Source of the DNA: JBGTIS01 sp041745535
Lineage (GTDB): Bacteria; Bacteroidota; Bacteroidia; Cytophagales; Cyclobacteriaceae
Direction: 5' to 3'
DNA: 23,643 nt
Assembly (NCBI GenBank): GCA_041745535.1
Contig: JBGTIS010000284.1
Location: forward strand, 1 to 23,643
In this document: positions 6,137 through 14,230 of the stretch, piece after piece
Numbering within the stretch: the stretch's first letter is position 1
Layout: every line of letters begins with the position of its first letter
Made by a program: the position numbers and the translations under genes
Notes under the pieces: generated by a model
Seen by the model: the letters and a program-made list of their open reading frames with translations, nothing else
Databases searched by the model: none
What the model was told of the DNA's origin: nothing

Positions 6137-7270
6137 CTACTCTAAAATATTTTTTATTGACCACTTATCGCACCAGCGGGGGTAATCGTATACCAACAGT
6201 TTATCGGCCCAGTTACCATACCATTTGTAACTGGTTTGTAGTTCGCCAGGCAATTCGGCAATGGTATAATACACCGTACTGTTGTTGGCAAATATGGGTT
6301 TGTTGGTATCAATCTCATAATAATTGGCCCAAAACGCTGCTGATGGCTGGGCGGCACTTAACTGTGTTTCGGCTCCGGTGCTTTCCATTACTTTCATATC
6401 CTGCATGCTTACTTCATTAAGCCAGAATACGGCTCCCTGTACGGCTTCTATAATTTCCGGGCCAGGTTGTTTCACATCCAGTAAAAACCTGACAATATCG
6501 GCTGTTTCGTTGCTGCTGATGGCTATCGGCTCAAAGTGGCGCCCCCAGCGGGGTTCCAGGGTTTGTTCATCGTACCGAGCGCACCACCCGGTACGGCGGT
6601 TATCGGTAGTAAGTTGGGTTTGCAGTATGCAGCTGATGCCCTTGGCCAACGCCTGCTTTACCTGTTGCCGCTGTGCCTCCTCGATAAAGCCATACCGCAT
6701 GTCCTGCTGTATAATGTCCTGTAGCAAACCTACTACGCCAATCATGGCGCTGTCTTTAAAGGTGATAAAACGGGTATAACCTTCCGTATTTTGTTGAGCT
6801 GTTTCGTCGCTCCAATTAAAAAAGTTAGGGTAATACAGCGACCATCCTCCGTTATCATGCTGGGCACTTAACAGGTAATCCAGTCCTTTGGTAAAAGCCT
6901 TTTCATATTTGGCTGCTGGCGCTATTTCAATAACGCGGGCCAGGTACTGAAGCTGGGTATAGGTGGCGCCATTTTTTATGCTGGTATCATCCATACCTTT
7001 GGTTTTGCGCATTTCAGCTCTATCAGTCTTTTCCGGACGAACCATTTCTTTCCCAGCGGGCCAGCCGCCATTTTTTCGCTGCCAGAGCAACACATTATCG
7101 GCAATACGCATGGCTTCATCGGTATTGTACCAACCCGGAAACTGGTTTAAGATATCTCCCGGATTATCTTTCCACGATAAGCCAGCAAATTCCACATCCT
7201 GAGCCTTTACATAGCTGTTTAATAAAAAACAAAGACTCAATATTACGACAGAGTAAAGATTTTTCATCAT
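6137..7270 (-). CDS. PL10-like pectate lyase, secreted, divergent
   Basis: A 377-residue protein with a signal peptide (residues 2-23, cleavage about VKA-Q24). It has the features of polysaccharide lyase family 10: QRKNGGWP (64-71), TSIKNGATYTQLQYLARV (96-113), TRFITFKDSAMIGVV (166-180), ARYDEQTLEPRWGRHFEP (231-248), and a C-terminal NYYEIDTNKPIF...YKWYGNW. PL10 enzymes cleave polygalacturonate by beta-elimination, using an Arg base and acidic Ca2+ ligands. The WGR arginine (244) and Asp173 are kept. Several usually conserved neighbours differ, for example FKDSAM where I recall FNDxAM, and WANYYEI where I recall WARFYEI. Enzymatic activity or substrate may therefore differ. No SusCD pair or other polysaccharide-utilisation genes are beside it in this window. 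Confidence 0.8.
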   Translation of the reverse strand: MMKNLYSVVILSLCFLLNSYVKAQDVEFAGLSWKDNPGDILNQFPGWYNTDEAMRIADNVLLWQRKNGGWPAGKEMVRPEKTDRAEMRKTKGMDDTSIKNGATYTQLQYLARVIEIAPAAKYEKAFTKGLDYLLSAQHDNGGWSLYYPNFFNWSDETAQQNTEGYTRFITFKDSAMIGVVGLLQDIIQQDMRYGFIEEAQRQQVKQALAKGISCILQTQLTTDNRRTGWCARYDEQTLEPRWGRHFEPIAISSNETADIVRFLLDVKQPGPEIIEAVQGAVFWLNEVSMQDMKVMESTGAETQLSAAQPSAAFWANYYEIDTNKPIFANNSTVYYTIAELPGELQTSYKWYGNWADKLLVYDYPRWCDKWSIKNILE

Positions 7271-7594
7271 TAGGGGTCATATTTATGTTGAAAATAAAGG
7301 GTTTCATCTATCAGACTACTTTGCATAAATAATTTTCAGCCATAAAGAGTGGGTTTGTTTGGGATGGATGGATTTTAGTTAAAAATCACCTTTCCCGTTA
7401 AATCTGAAAATTTCTATTAAGTGCTCTCCTCTAGAAATTTAACTATATTTAAAGACAAACTCAACTAATAATAATGAAATAATAGGTTCAAATCGTTCTT
7501 TTTTCAAAGAATAAATATTTGAATTTAGCATATTTACAAGCACATTTTCGTATTTTACCGGTCTTCTTTCTGAAGATTTATCAAAGTTCGCACC
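7271..7594. other. AT-rich divergent promoter region
   Basis: 324 bp between the pectate lyase-like gene (minus) and the endonuclease gene (plus), so it should hold both promoters. It contains a 9-bp inverted repeat, AAATTTCTA (7408-7416) and TAGAAATTT (7432-7440), with a 15-bp spacer, which could be an operator. A weaker 6-bp repeat, TTCAAA/TTTGAA, lies at 7503-7523. No full TTTG-N19-TAnnTTTG promoter was found on either strand. Confidence 0.4.
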
Positions 7595-8401
7595 TTGAAA
7601 AAGACGCTGTTCCTGTTATTGGTGATTCTGCTGGTAATTGCCCTGCTGGTAGTGCTGATTTATATTCGGAATCAGTCGGACAGGAATGTATTACCACCTG
7701 ATTTCGACCAGACCAGTTTTAACTATCTGCCTACTTCCGCTACCAATAATGTTATTCAACATACCAACTATTCCTTATCGTACTCGGTAAAAGACCGACA
7801 GGCCGAATGGGTGGCTTACCGGCTCAATGTAGAGGAACTGAACCGAAGTGTGGAACGAAGCGACGAGTTCAGAGAAGATCCCAAGCTCAGGCAGGGGGCG
7901 GTGTCAGGCAACGATTACCGGCGCTCAGGTTACGATCGCGGCCACCTGGCTCCGGCAGCCGATATGGGTTTTTCTGAAGTCGCTATGAAAGAAAGCTTCT
8001 ACATGTCGAACATTAGTCCGCAGAAAAAGGACTTTAACCGGGGTATCTGGAAAAAGATGGAAGAACAGGTGCGGAACTGGGTACGGAAGCACGGAAATTT
8101 ATATATTGTAACCGGAGGCGTACTTACGCAGCCGATGGGTACGATCGGGGAAAAAAATAAAATTACCGTTCCGAAATATTTTTATAAAGTATTGCTGGAT
8201 CTGGAAGAACCCGGCGTTAAAGCCATAGCGCTTTTGTTTACCAACGAACGCAGCGATGCGCCTTTAAGTAATTTTGTAGTAACCATCGACAGTGTGGAAG
8301 CCCTTACCGGCATTGATTTCTTTCCTGCCCTGCCCGATGAGGCAGAAAACAAATTGGAAAGCCAGATCAGCCTGAAAGGCTGGAATTTTAGTGATAATTA
8401 A
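7595..8401 (+). CDS. Membrane-anchored DNA/RNA non-specific endonuclease (NucA type, beta-beta-alpha metal)
   Basis: A 268-residue nuclease that begins with TTG and KKTLFLLLVILLVIALLVV, an N-terminal membrane anchor or uncleaved signal (residues 4-24), so the catalytic domain lies outside the cytoplasmic membrane. The active-site motif is DRGHLAPAADM (114-124), with His117 the general base. YMSNISPQKKDFNRGIWKKM (136-155) supplies the conserved Mg2+-binding Asn148, and VTGGVL (172-177) is typical of the fold. Family members degrade DNA and RNA without sequence preference, usually for nutrient recycling or biofilm DNA turnover. The start is the only one that preserves the membrane segment. The next gene follows after 30 bp and is probably co-transcribed. 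Confidence 0.9.
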   Translation: MKKTLFLLLVILLVIALLVVLIYIRNQSDRNVLPPDFDQTSFNYLPTSATNNVIQHTNYSLSYSVKDRQAEWVAYRLNVEELNRSVERSDEFREDPKLRQGAVSGNDYRRSGYDRGHLAPAADMGFSEVAMKESFYMSNISPQKKDFNRGIWKKMEEQVRNWVRKHGNLYIVTGGVLTQPMGTIGEKNKITVPKYFYKVLLDLEEPGVKAIALLFTNERSDAPLSNFVVTIDSVEALTGIDFFPALPDEAENKLESQISLKGWNFSDN

Positions 8402-8431
8402 ATGAATTGTTTAAAATAAATACCTTACCCT

Positions 8432-9319
8432 ATGGAGAATAGTAAATTTTCGCGAAGATCCGCGATTCAGAAAATCGCCGGTACGGCGGCATTCGCATCA
8501 ATAAGCTCACTATCTTACGGTGCGAATCAAAAGATTGAACTTAAAGCAATGAAATTAAAAGGAAATGTAAATCATTCGGTTTGTAAATGGTGCTATGGCA
8601 AAATTCCGCTGGACGAAATGAGTGCGGCTGCCAAAAAAATGGGCATCAAGTCTATTGAACTACTTGGCCCTGACGACTGGCCCACCCTGAAGAAGTATGG
8701 GTTGGAATGCGCTATGGCCAACGGCCCGGGGTATGGCATTACAGAAGGATTTAACGATGCGGCCCAGCATGAGCGCCTTTCCCAGGTTTTTAAAGAGCTG
8801 ATTCCGAAAGTAGCAGCAGCAGGATACAAAAACGTAATCTGCTTCTCAGGCAACCGCAACGGTATGGACGATGAAGAAGGCATTGAAAACTGCGCCAAAG
8901 GATTAAAAGAGCTTGTGAAAATTGCTGAAGACCACAAAGTAACTATGGTAATGGAGCTGCTGAATAGCAAAGTAAATCATCCCGATTACCAGTGCGACCA
9001 CACTGAATGGGGCGTAAAGCTGTGTGACAAAATAGGCTCTGAAAACTTCAAATTGTTGTATGACATTTACCACATGCAGATTATGGAAGGAGATGTAATC
9101 GCTACCATTCAAAAGTACCATCCGTATATTGCCCATTACCATACCGGAGGCGTACCCGGCCGGGCTGAGATAGACGAAACACAGGAACTTTATTATCCGG
9201 CTATTATGCGGGCTATTCTGGAAACCGGATTTACCGGGTCGGTAGCCCAGGAATTTGTTCCCAGAAACGCCGATGTGCTGAAGTCTCTGGAAAAAGGAGT
9301 TGAGATATGTGACGTTTAA
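8432..9319 (+). CDS. Tat-exported sugar phosphate isomerase/epimerase-like TIM-barrel protein
   Basis: A 295-residue protein of the AP endonuclease-2/xylose isomerase-like TIM-barrel family, closest in pattern to hydroxypyruvate isomerases. The N-terminus has a twin-arginine signal, SRRSAIQKIAG (7-17), followed by a weakly hydrophobic stretch, so folded export is likely. Candidate metal ligands are Glu175 (MVMELLNSK), Asp211 (LLYDIYHMQIMEGD), His237 (AHYHTGG) and Glu274 (AQEFVP). This arrangement is normal for hydroxypyruvate isomerase-like proteins in Bacteroidota. The true substrate of exported members is unclear. A strong terminator follows the stop, closing the two-gene unit with the endonuclease. 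Confidence 0.87.
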   Translation: MENSKFSRRSAIQKIAGTAAFASISSLSYGANQKIELKAMKLKGNVNHSVCKWCYGKIPLDEMSAAAKKMGIKSIELLGPDDWPTLKKYGLECAMANGPGYGITEGFNDAAQHERLSQVFKELIPKVAAAGYKNVICFSGNRNGMDDEEGIENCAKGLKELVKIAEDHKVTMVMELLNSKVNHPDYQCDHTEWGVKLCDKIGSENFKLLYDIYHMQIMEGDVIATIQKYHPYIAHYHTGGVPGRAEIDETQELYYPAIMRAILETGFTGSVAQEFVPRNADVLKSLEKGVEICDV

Positions 9320-9341
9320 TGCTTGTGTCTCATTTTAAAAT

Positions 9342-9374
9342 AAAGGCTTATCCTGTACAGATAAGCCTTTTTTT
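9342..9374 (+). terminator. Strong rho-independent terminator
   Basis: AAAGGCTTATC (9342-9352) pairs perfectly with GATAAGCCTTT (9360-9370) around a 7-nt loop, and a run of seven T follows (9368-9374). It ends the endonuclease/isomerase unit. The A-run on the left arm means it could also serve the convergent M56 peptidase gene. Confidence 0.88.
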
Positions 9375-9397
9375 ATTAAAAACCCACTGATGTAATA

Positions 9398-10891
9398 CTA
9401 GTTTTTGTCAATCACCAGAATTTCAAAACGCTTTTTTAATGGCATATCTATTTGCTGACCTCTGAAATCAATCCGGTAAATCTGATTGACTGCTATGTTG
9501 ATTTTATCACCTGCCTGTGCCCCTGCAAAACCAGTATGATCGAAACTACCGTTCATTTTGGTGGTCGTTATGGTTTTATCGTTTCGGACTAGCGACACTT
9601 CTCCTCTTGGATAGTAGTTAGCATCGTCGGGCAGGAACTTTTTCAAATTCTTATCAGGAATAACCACCACATTTAGGTCAGACAACATAGCGAGGGATAA
9701 TTCTAATTCCTCTTTTGTAAACTCCACACCATTGACTACCGGTTGGATTTCAGGATCAGGAATTTTTCGTACAAAGAAGGTAAAATCTTTCAGTTTGGTT
9801 TCGCTCGGATAAGCTTCCACAAAAACTTTAGAAGCAGCAGGAATAATGATAACATCATTTTCTTTTTCCCCTTTCAGTAGTTCGCCTCCTTTTATTTTGT
9901 AAGAAACCTGGGCGCCTTCCGGCATTTCAGGCAAATCCAGCGATAAAGGATTACCACAGTTCAGATAAAGCGTTTGGATATTGATTTTTCTCAAATCATA
10001 AGGCTCAACCGATAATTGTGCCCATCCCTGGTAACTGAATACAAGCAAAAGACTAAAAGTAACAGGTAACAGCAACAGCATTTTCAGCCGGGCTGCTTTG
10101 GCGGGTTTTGTTTTGTAAATCATATTTATTCTTTTTTTTACGTTGATTTGACTAAAACTATGGGTGAAATCGATATCGAGTTTTTGGAACAGATTTTTAA
10201 TTAAAAACTGGCAATAGGTATCTGGCTGCGTGTGTAGCATCACAGCCTGATCGGCCAAAAATTCATGTTGCTCGCAAAGCGCTCTTTTATAGAGGTGAAT
10301 AACCGGATTAAACCAAAAAATAATTTTCAGTAGCTCTATAAATAATAAATCAAAAGTATGCTTTTGGTGTATATGGGCCTGCTCATGTTGTAATAGCTGA
10401 TCGGCTGCTGCCGGTTTCAAAGCTTTAGTATCATCCCAGAAGATATAGTGAAAAAAAGAAAATACTGACGATATATTTTCCAGGTATACCAAAGTATACC
10501 CTGTTTTTCGTTCTATCCGGCTATGGTTAATGATCTGCACCAGTTTTACGATATCATTTAAAAGTAAAATAAGTGAAAGGCAGCAACCAGTAAAATAAAT
10601 AAGGTACAACAGCGAAGAGTAACTAAAATTATCCATTCCCGAAGCCATAAACTTTTCCTGACTCTGGCTGATGGTTACGGCTACCTGGTGAAAAGGAGTG
10701 TTAGACAAAACAGAGCTGCTTACAGGGGAAGAAGTAGAAAATTCCAGCATAGGTATAATGCAGGCCATCCCGGCACTTAATAACAGGTACCAACGGTTTT
10801 GCCCAAAGTGCTTATCATTTCGTAGCAGGAGATGGTAAAACCCATACAATACCAATTGGCAAACCGAGATTTCTATCAGAAACCTAATCAT
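9398..10891 (-). CDS. M56-family (BlaR1/MecR1-like) membrane zinc peptidase and sensor
   Basis: A 497-residue membrane protein with transmembrane segments near 5-22, 34-50, 92-113 and 267-286. Between the third and fourth is the zinc peptidase: HEQAH (169-173) and EQHEFLAD (207-214), whose Glu is the third ligand, with ELLKIIFWFNPVIHLYKRA (186-204) in between. In BlaR1/MecR1 an extracellular sensor domain triggers this peptidase, leading to removal of the BlaI/MecI repressor. Here the region after the fourth helix (about 290-497) lacks the penicillin-binding SxxK/SxN/KTG motifs that I can see, so the signal is probably not a beta-lactam. Its start overlaps the end of the blaI-like gene by 8 bp, a two-gene operon. 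Confidence 0.88.
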   Translation of the reverse strand: MIRFLIEISVCQLVLYGFYHLLLRNDKHFGQNRWYLLLSAGMACIIPMLEFSTSSPVSSSVLSNTPFHQVAVTISQSQEKFMASGMDNFSYSSLLYLIYFTGCCLSLILLLNDIVKLVQIINHSRIERKTGYTLVYLENISSVFSFFHYIFWDDTKALKPAAADQLLQHEQAHIHQKHTFDLLFIELLKIIFWFNPVIHLYKRALCEQHEFLADQAVMLHTQPDTYCQFLIKNLFQKLDIDFTHSFSQINVKKRINMIYKTKPAKAARLKMLLLLPVTFSLLLVFSYQGWAQLSVEPYDLRKINIQTLYLNCGNPLSLDLPEMPEGAQVSYKIKGGELLKGEKENDVIIIPAASKVFVEAYPSETKLKDFTFFVRKIPDPEIQPVVNGVEFTKEELELSLAMLSDLNVVVIPDKNLKKFLPDDANYYPRGEVSLVRNDKTITTTKMNGSFDHTGFAGAQAGDKINIAVNQIYRIDFRGQQIDMPLKKRFEILVIDKN

Positions 10892-11261
10892 GGCCTGTTT
10901 GTTTATTTTTTTCCTCCAAATGTTTTTTCAGTGCTTCAAATTCTTCCAGACTAATATCATTCTGGTTTACAAAAAAGGAAACCATTTTACTAAATGATCC
11001 CCCAAAATAGCTTTCCATAATTTTCTTGATAGAATAATTGCTGTATTTGATTTTGTCTACCAGGGGAAAGTACTGGTAGATGTTGCCATATTTCCTGTGA
11101 CTGATAAAGTCCTTTTTTTCCAGAATTTTAAGAAAAGTAGCTACCGTATTATAAGCCGGTTTGGGTTCCGGAAGCCTATCGATTACATCCTTTACAAATA
11201 CCTCTTTTGCTTCCCACACTACCTGCATAATCTGTTCTTCTGCTTTGGTTAATTCTTTCAT
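10884..11261 (-). CDS. BlaI/MecI/CopY-family transcriptional repressor
   Basis: A 125-residue winged-helix repressor of normal family length. MKELTKAEEQIMQVVWE opens the DNA-binding domain, and PAYNTVATFLKILEKKDF (35-52) contains the recognition helix, followed by a wing around RKYGNIYQYFPLV. The C-terminal part is a helical dimerisation region. It is the first gene of a two-gene operon with the M56 peptidase, the classical BlaI-BlaR1 arrangement. Directly upstream lie two TACTAAA-N2-TTTAGTA dyads, which fit a BlaI-type operator and indicate autoregulation. Confidence 0.92.
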   Translation of the reverse strand: MKELTKAEEQIMQVVWEAKEVFVKDVIDRLPEPKPAYNTVATFLKILEKKDFISHRKYGNIYQYFPLVDKIKYSNYSIKKIMESYFGGSFSKMVSFFVNQNDISLEEFEALKKHLEEKNKQTGHD

Positions 11262-11293
11262 ATAAATAGTTAATTAAAGAGAACGTAATGTAA

Positions 11294-11329
11294 TACTAAA
11301 AATTTAGTAATAATACTAAAAACTTAGTA
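11294..11329. promoter_or_regulatory. Twin BlaI-type operator dyads
   Basis: TACTAAA-AA-TTTAGTA (11294-11309) is a perfect dyad, and TACTAAA-AA-CTTAGTA (11314-11329) differs at one base. Centres are exactly 20 bp apart, about two helical turns, so two repressor dimers would bind the same face. BlaI/MecI sites are TACTAC-type dyads of the same size, so the half-site fits the family. The pair lies 33-68 bp before the blaI-like start codon. Confidence 0.8.
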
Positions 11330-11471
11330 TTTATGAAATTAAAATTGTAGTGTGTGGAAAAGTGTGGAATTTGTCAGCACTCGGTGTGGAATTTCTACAT
11401 ACTGTGGCTGTAGAGAAAATTACAAAGACAAAATTTTAAAAATATATACTGATTTATTTAATAATATTTTT

Positions 11472-12269
11472 TCAGGAAACGTGGAGATGTTTTAAGCGAA
11501 TAATTTCTTTTTCAGTAAGAAATCTCCATTTTCCTCTTGGCAGGTCTTTTTTGGTAAGTCCGGCATAAATTACCCGATCCAGTTTAACAACCTGATAGCC
11601 CAAATGCTCAAAAATTCGGCGTACAATGCGGTTTTTGCCAATATGAATCTCAATACCCAAACTGGTGGTCGTTCCATCTATCAGGGCCAGGTCATCTACC
11701 TGCGCCAGTCCGTCGTCCAGGGTGACGCCCTCTAGTATTTTTTGAAAATCATCGTTGGTAATTGGTTTATCCAGGTCTACCTGATAGAGCTTTTTAGCCT
11801 TAAATGAAGGATGTGAGAGCTTTTTAGCCAAATCGCCGTCATTGGTCATCAGCAATAAACCGGTTGTATTGCGGTCTAGCCGGCCCACCGGATATACCCT
11901 TTCCTGGGTTGCATTGGCCACCAAACGCATTACCGTGCGTCGATTTTGAGGGTCGCTGGTAGTGGTAATAAAGTCTTTTGGCTTATTTACCAGTATATAT
12001 ACTAATTTTTCCGGTTTCAGCGATTTTCCTTTATGTTGGACCTGATCGGTAGGCCGTACCTTGTAGCCTAATTCATCAATCACCTTCCCATTTACCGTAA
12101 TTTCCCCATTCTGAATGAGTTGATCGGCTTCTCGCCTGGAACAAAGGCCGGCATTAGCAATATACTTGTTAAGCCGAATAAGCGCCATTTCTTCATTATT
12201 TAGGGCTTTTTCTTTAGGATTACTGACTTTTTGTCTTGTATTTACAATTTTGGGTGTCTTTTTTCTCAT
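11472..12269 (-). CDS. rluB: 23S rRNA pseudouridine synthase of the RsuA/RluB/RluE/RluF family
   Basis: A 265-residue RNA-modifying enzyme. A basic, disordered N-terminus (1-28) is followed by an S4 RNA-binding domain: IRLNKYIANAGLCSRREADQ (31-50), then NGEITVNGKVI. The catalytic motif is VYPVGRLDRNTTGLLLMTND (125-144), with Asp132 the active nucleophile. LPRGKWRFLTEKEI near the C-terminus is standard for the RsuA/RluB branch. An internal ATG at residue 28 could be an alternative start, but basic N-terminal extensions are usual in Bacteroidota homologues. RluB is the most likely assignment, although RluF- or RluE-like specificity cannot be excluded. It appears to be monocistronic. Confidence 0.85.
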   Translation of the reverse strand: MRKKTPKIVNTRQKVSNPKEKALNNEEMALIRLNKYIANAGLCSRREADQLIQNGEITVNGKVIDELGYKVRPTDQVQHKGKSLKPEKLVYILVNKPKDFITTTSDPQNRRTVMRLVANATQERVYPVGRLDRNTTGLLLMTNDGDLAKKLSHPSFKAKKLYQVDLDKPITNDDFQKILEGVTLDDGLAQVDDLALIDGTTTSLGIEIHIGKNRIVRRIFEHLGYQVVKLDRVIYAGLTKKDLPRGKWRFLTEKEIIRLKHLHVS

Positions 12270-12819
12270 AATAACAGGGTTACTGTTTTTCGATTATTGA
12301 AGAGGTAATCAGTTTAATAATTCAGCGAAAAAGTTTTACCGGAACAACAAAAATCTAAATTACTGATTAATAGCCTATTATAATTTGAAATAAAAGATTA
12401 ATTATTAACAGAAATTTAATAGTTTTGGTACTACTTTTACCAAATACACTATAATTGAAAGCGAGGTTATTCATTGTTTTCCAATCTATTTGTAGATAAG
12501 GATAAAATAGAGTCGCTTTTTTGTTTGAGTAATCCAGTATTTTTTTACGAAAATCTTTAATTCTAACTACAATTAACTCTTTAACTAATAAATTTTTATT
12601 AAAATAATTAATAGGATTGTCCTTTGTTTTTAATTTATTCAAATTTAATTTTGCGGCATATTCCTATTTGTTCTTTCAAAATTTTCTTGATTATTGATAA
12701 TTGATGGCATGATTGATGCCTAGTTGTTATAAAATTTTTAATCGCACGAATTTTGTGGCAATGGTACTGACCTTGTTAACAAAATATAAAACTACAAATT
12801 AAAATACTACTAAAACAAA
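12270..12819. other. AT-rich intergenic region with promoter and leader of the sugar transferase gene
   Basis: 550 bp between divergent genes. It holds a near-ideal plus-strand promoter (12623-12653) and then a leader of about 160 nt. The leader includes a small hairpin, GGCAT-GATTG-ATGCC (12706-12720), and the palindrome TTGTTAACAA near 12774. A minus-strand frame at 12367-12642 (91 codons, very Lys/Asn/Ile-rich, hydrophobic tail) is open but unrecognised. It is expected by chance in such AT-rich DNA and its start lies inside the promoter spacing. Confidence 0.5.
12623..12653 (+). promoter_or_regulatory. Bacteroidota-type promoter for the sugar phosphotransferase gene
   Basis: TTTG (12623-12626), exactly 19 bp, then TAATTTTG (12646-12653) match the primary sigma factor consensus TTTG-N19-TAnnTTTG in full. 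Transcription would start near 12660, giving a leader of about 160 nt before the ATG at 12820. Confidence 0.7.
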
Positions 12820-14199
12820 ATGCCAACTAAGAATTCGAGATATATTAAGTACCTCTTCGCGTTTGGTGATTTAGCGTTACTAAATTTTTCCTTTATTGCC
12901 GCGTACTTTATAAAATTCCAGACCTTGGGTGGAGTTTGGGTTCCCCCATACCTCGAGCTTTGGATCCTGATCAATGTGTTTTGGACGGTTCTGATAATAG
13001 CATTCAAACCATATAATATTTCCAGAACAACTACTCTGAACTCGTTACTAAAGCGACATCTTGCGCTTGTAGTGCTGCACCTGTTTCTGATAACGGCGTT
13101 TTGGGTTGCCAATAAAACCTACTATTACTCACGCCTGCAGTTATTTTACAGCTTCTTGATATTCTCATTCACATTCTCAATTTGGAGGCTCATATTTGTA
13201 TATTCTCTGGGTATATTAAGAGCAAAGGGATATAACATCAAGAGAGTGGTTATTGTGGGAGGCGGTAAGCTTGCTGATGAGCTTGCATTGAATTTTAGTG
13301 ATCACCCTGAGTATGGTTATCGGGTATCGCATACTTTTAAGCAGATTAATGGCAGCAAACATTACGATTACTACCTGGCGGAAGTTAAAGAATACGCGCT
13401 GGAGAATCAGGTGAAAGAAATTTATTGCTGCACCCCCTATCTGGATTATAAACAATTAAAAGGATTAGTGGATTTTGGTCATCAGTATGGCATTAAAATA
13501 AAACTGACAGGCAATTTCCAGGGATTTGCTGTAGAAGGTTTTCAACCTGAAAGCTATGGTTCTATTCCGGTATTTAATATTACTTCCGTACCGTTAGACG
13601 TTTGGAAAAACAGATTTATGAAAAGGTGTTTTGATATTGCTTTTTCTTTTCTGGTGCTTGTTTTCTTTTGTGCTTGGGTTTTCCCTATTATCGCACTGGC
13701 TATTAAGTCTTCTTCAAAAGGCCCTGTGCTGTTCAAGCAAAAAAGAACTGGTTTAAATAATAAAGTATTTGACTGCTGGAAGTTCAGAACCATGTATATG
13801 AATGACGAAAGTGATTCAAAACAGGCTACCCGGAACGACCCCAGGATTACCCCAATAGGTTATTTCCTGCGAAAAACCAGCCTGGATGAATTACCGCAGT
13901 TTATCAATGTATTGTTAGGAAATATGTCAGTAGTGGGTCCAAGACCTCATCCTGTGAAACTAAACGAATATTTTTCACCTAAAATCCGTAAGTTTCATCA
14001 CCGTCATACTGTAAAGCCAGGTATTACTGGTTTGGCACAGGCGAAAGGTTTGAGAGGCGAAACCACTACTTATGAAATGATGAATCATCGGGTAAAGCTG
14101 GATCTGTTTTACATTGATAAATGGTTCTTTACACTGGATCTGAAAATTATTTTTCTAACGATTATTTCATTAGTACGTGGTCAGGAGAATGCGTACTAG
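12820..14199 (+). CDS. Undecaprenyl-phosphate sugar phosphotransferase (WcaJ-like)
   Basis: A 459-residue polyprenyl phosphate:sugar-1-phosphate transferase that starts exopolysaccharide or O-antigen repeat-unit assembly by moving a hexose-1-phosphate from a nucleotide sugar to undecaprenyl phosphate on the inner membrane. Four N-terminal transmembrane helices (about 12-32, 46-62, 80-97, 108-131) are followed by a Rossmann-like domain with VVIVGGGKLADEL (143-155). A fifth hydrophobic segment (270-295) leads into the bacterial sugar transferase domain: KFRTM (321-325), LRKTSLDELPQ (350-360), GNMSVVGPRPHPVK (367-380) and KPGITGLAQ (399-407). All signature motifs are intact. The sugar is probably glucose or galactose but cannot be fixed. 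No glycosyltransferases, Wzx or Wzy are adjacent, so it acts with a locus elsewhere. Confidence 0.92.
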   Translation: MPTKNSRYIKYLFAFGDLALLNFSFIAAYFIKFQTLGGVWVPPYLELWILINVFWTVLIIAFKPYNISRTTTLNSLLKRHLALVVLHLFLITAFWVANKTYYYSRLQLFYSFLIFSFTFSIWRLIFVYSLGILRAKGYNIKRVVIVGGGKLADELALNFSDHPEYGYRVSHTFKQINGSKHYDYYLAEVKEYALENQVKEIYCCTPYLDYKQLKGLVDFGHQYGIKIKLTGNFQGFAVEGFQPESYGSIPVFNITSVPLDVWKNRFMKRCFDIAFSFLVLVFFCAWVFPIIALAIKSSSKGPVLFKQKRTGLNNKVFDCWKFRTMYMNDESDSKQATRNDPRITPIGYFLRKTSLDELPQFINVLLGNMSVVGPRPHPVKLNEYFSPKIRKFHHRHTVKPGITGLAQAKGLRGETTTYEMMNHRVKLDLFYIDKWFFTLDLKIIFLTIISLVRGQENAY

Positions 14200-14230
14200 A
14201 GTTATCTGATCCGATTTTTCCAAAACTATA

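Noticed and set aside
6324..6779. 151-codon plus-strand frame antisense to the pectate lyase-like gene
   Set aside because: It is fully inside a well-supported gene on the other strand and its translation is Cys/Ser-rich with no domain pattern.
11349..11394. Minus-strand TTTTCCACA/AATTCCACA sequences resembling DnaA boxes
   Set aside because: Only one fits the DnaA box consensus, there is no AT-rich unwinding region with dnaA or dnaN nearby, and the location between rluB and blaI is not an origin context.
12367..12642. 91-codon minus-strand frame in the AT-rich region before the sugar phosphotransferase gene
   Set aside because: Its composition is that of translated AT-rich DNA, no family is recognised, and its start lies within the plus-strand promoter spacing.
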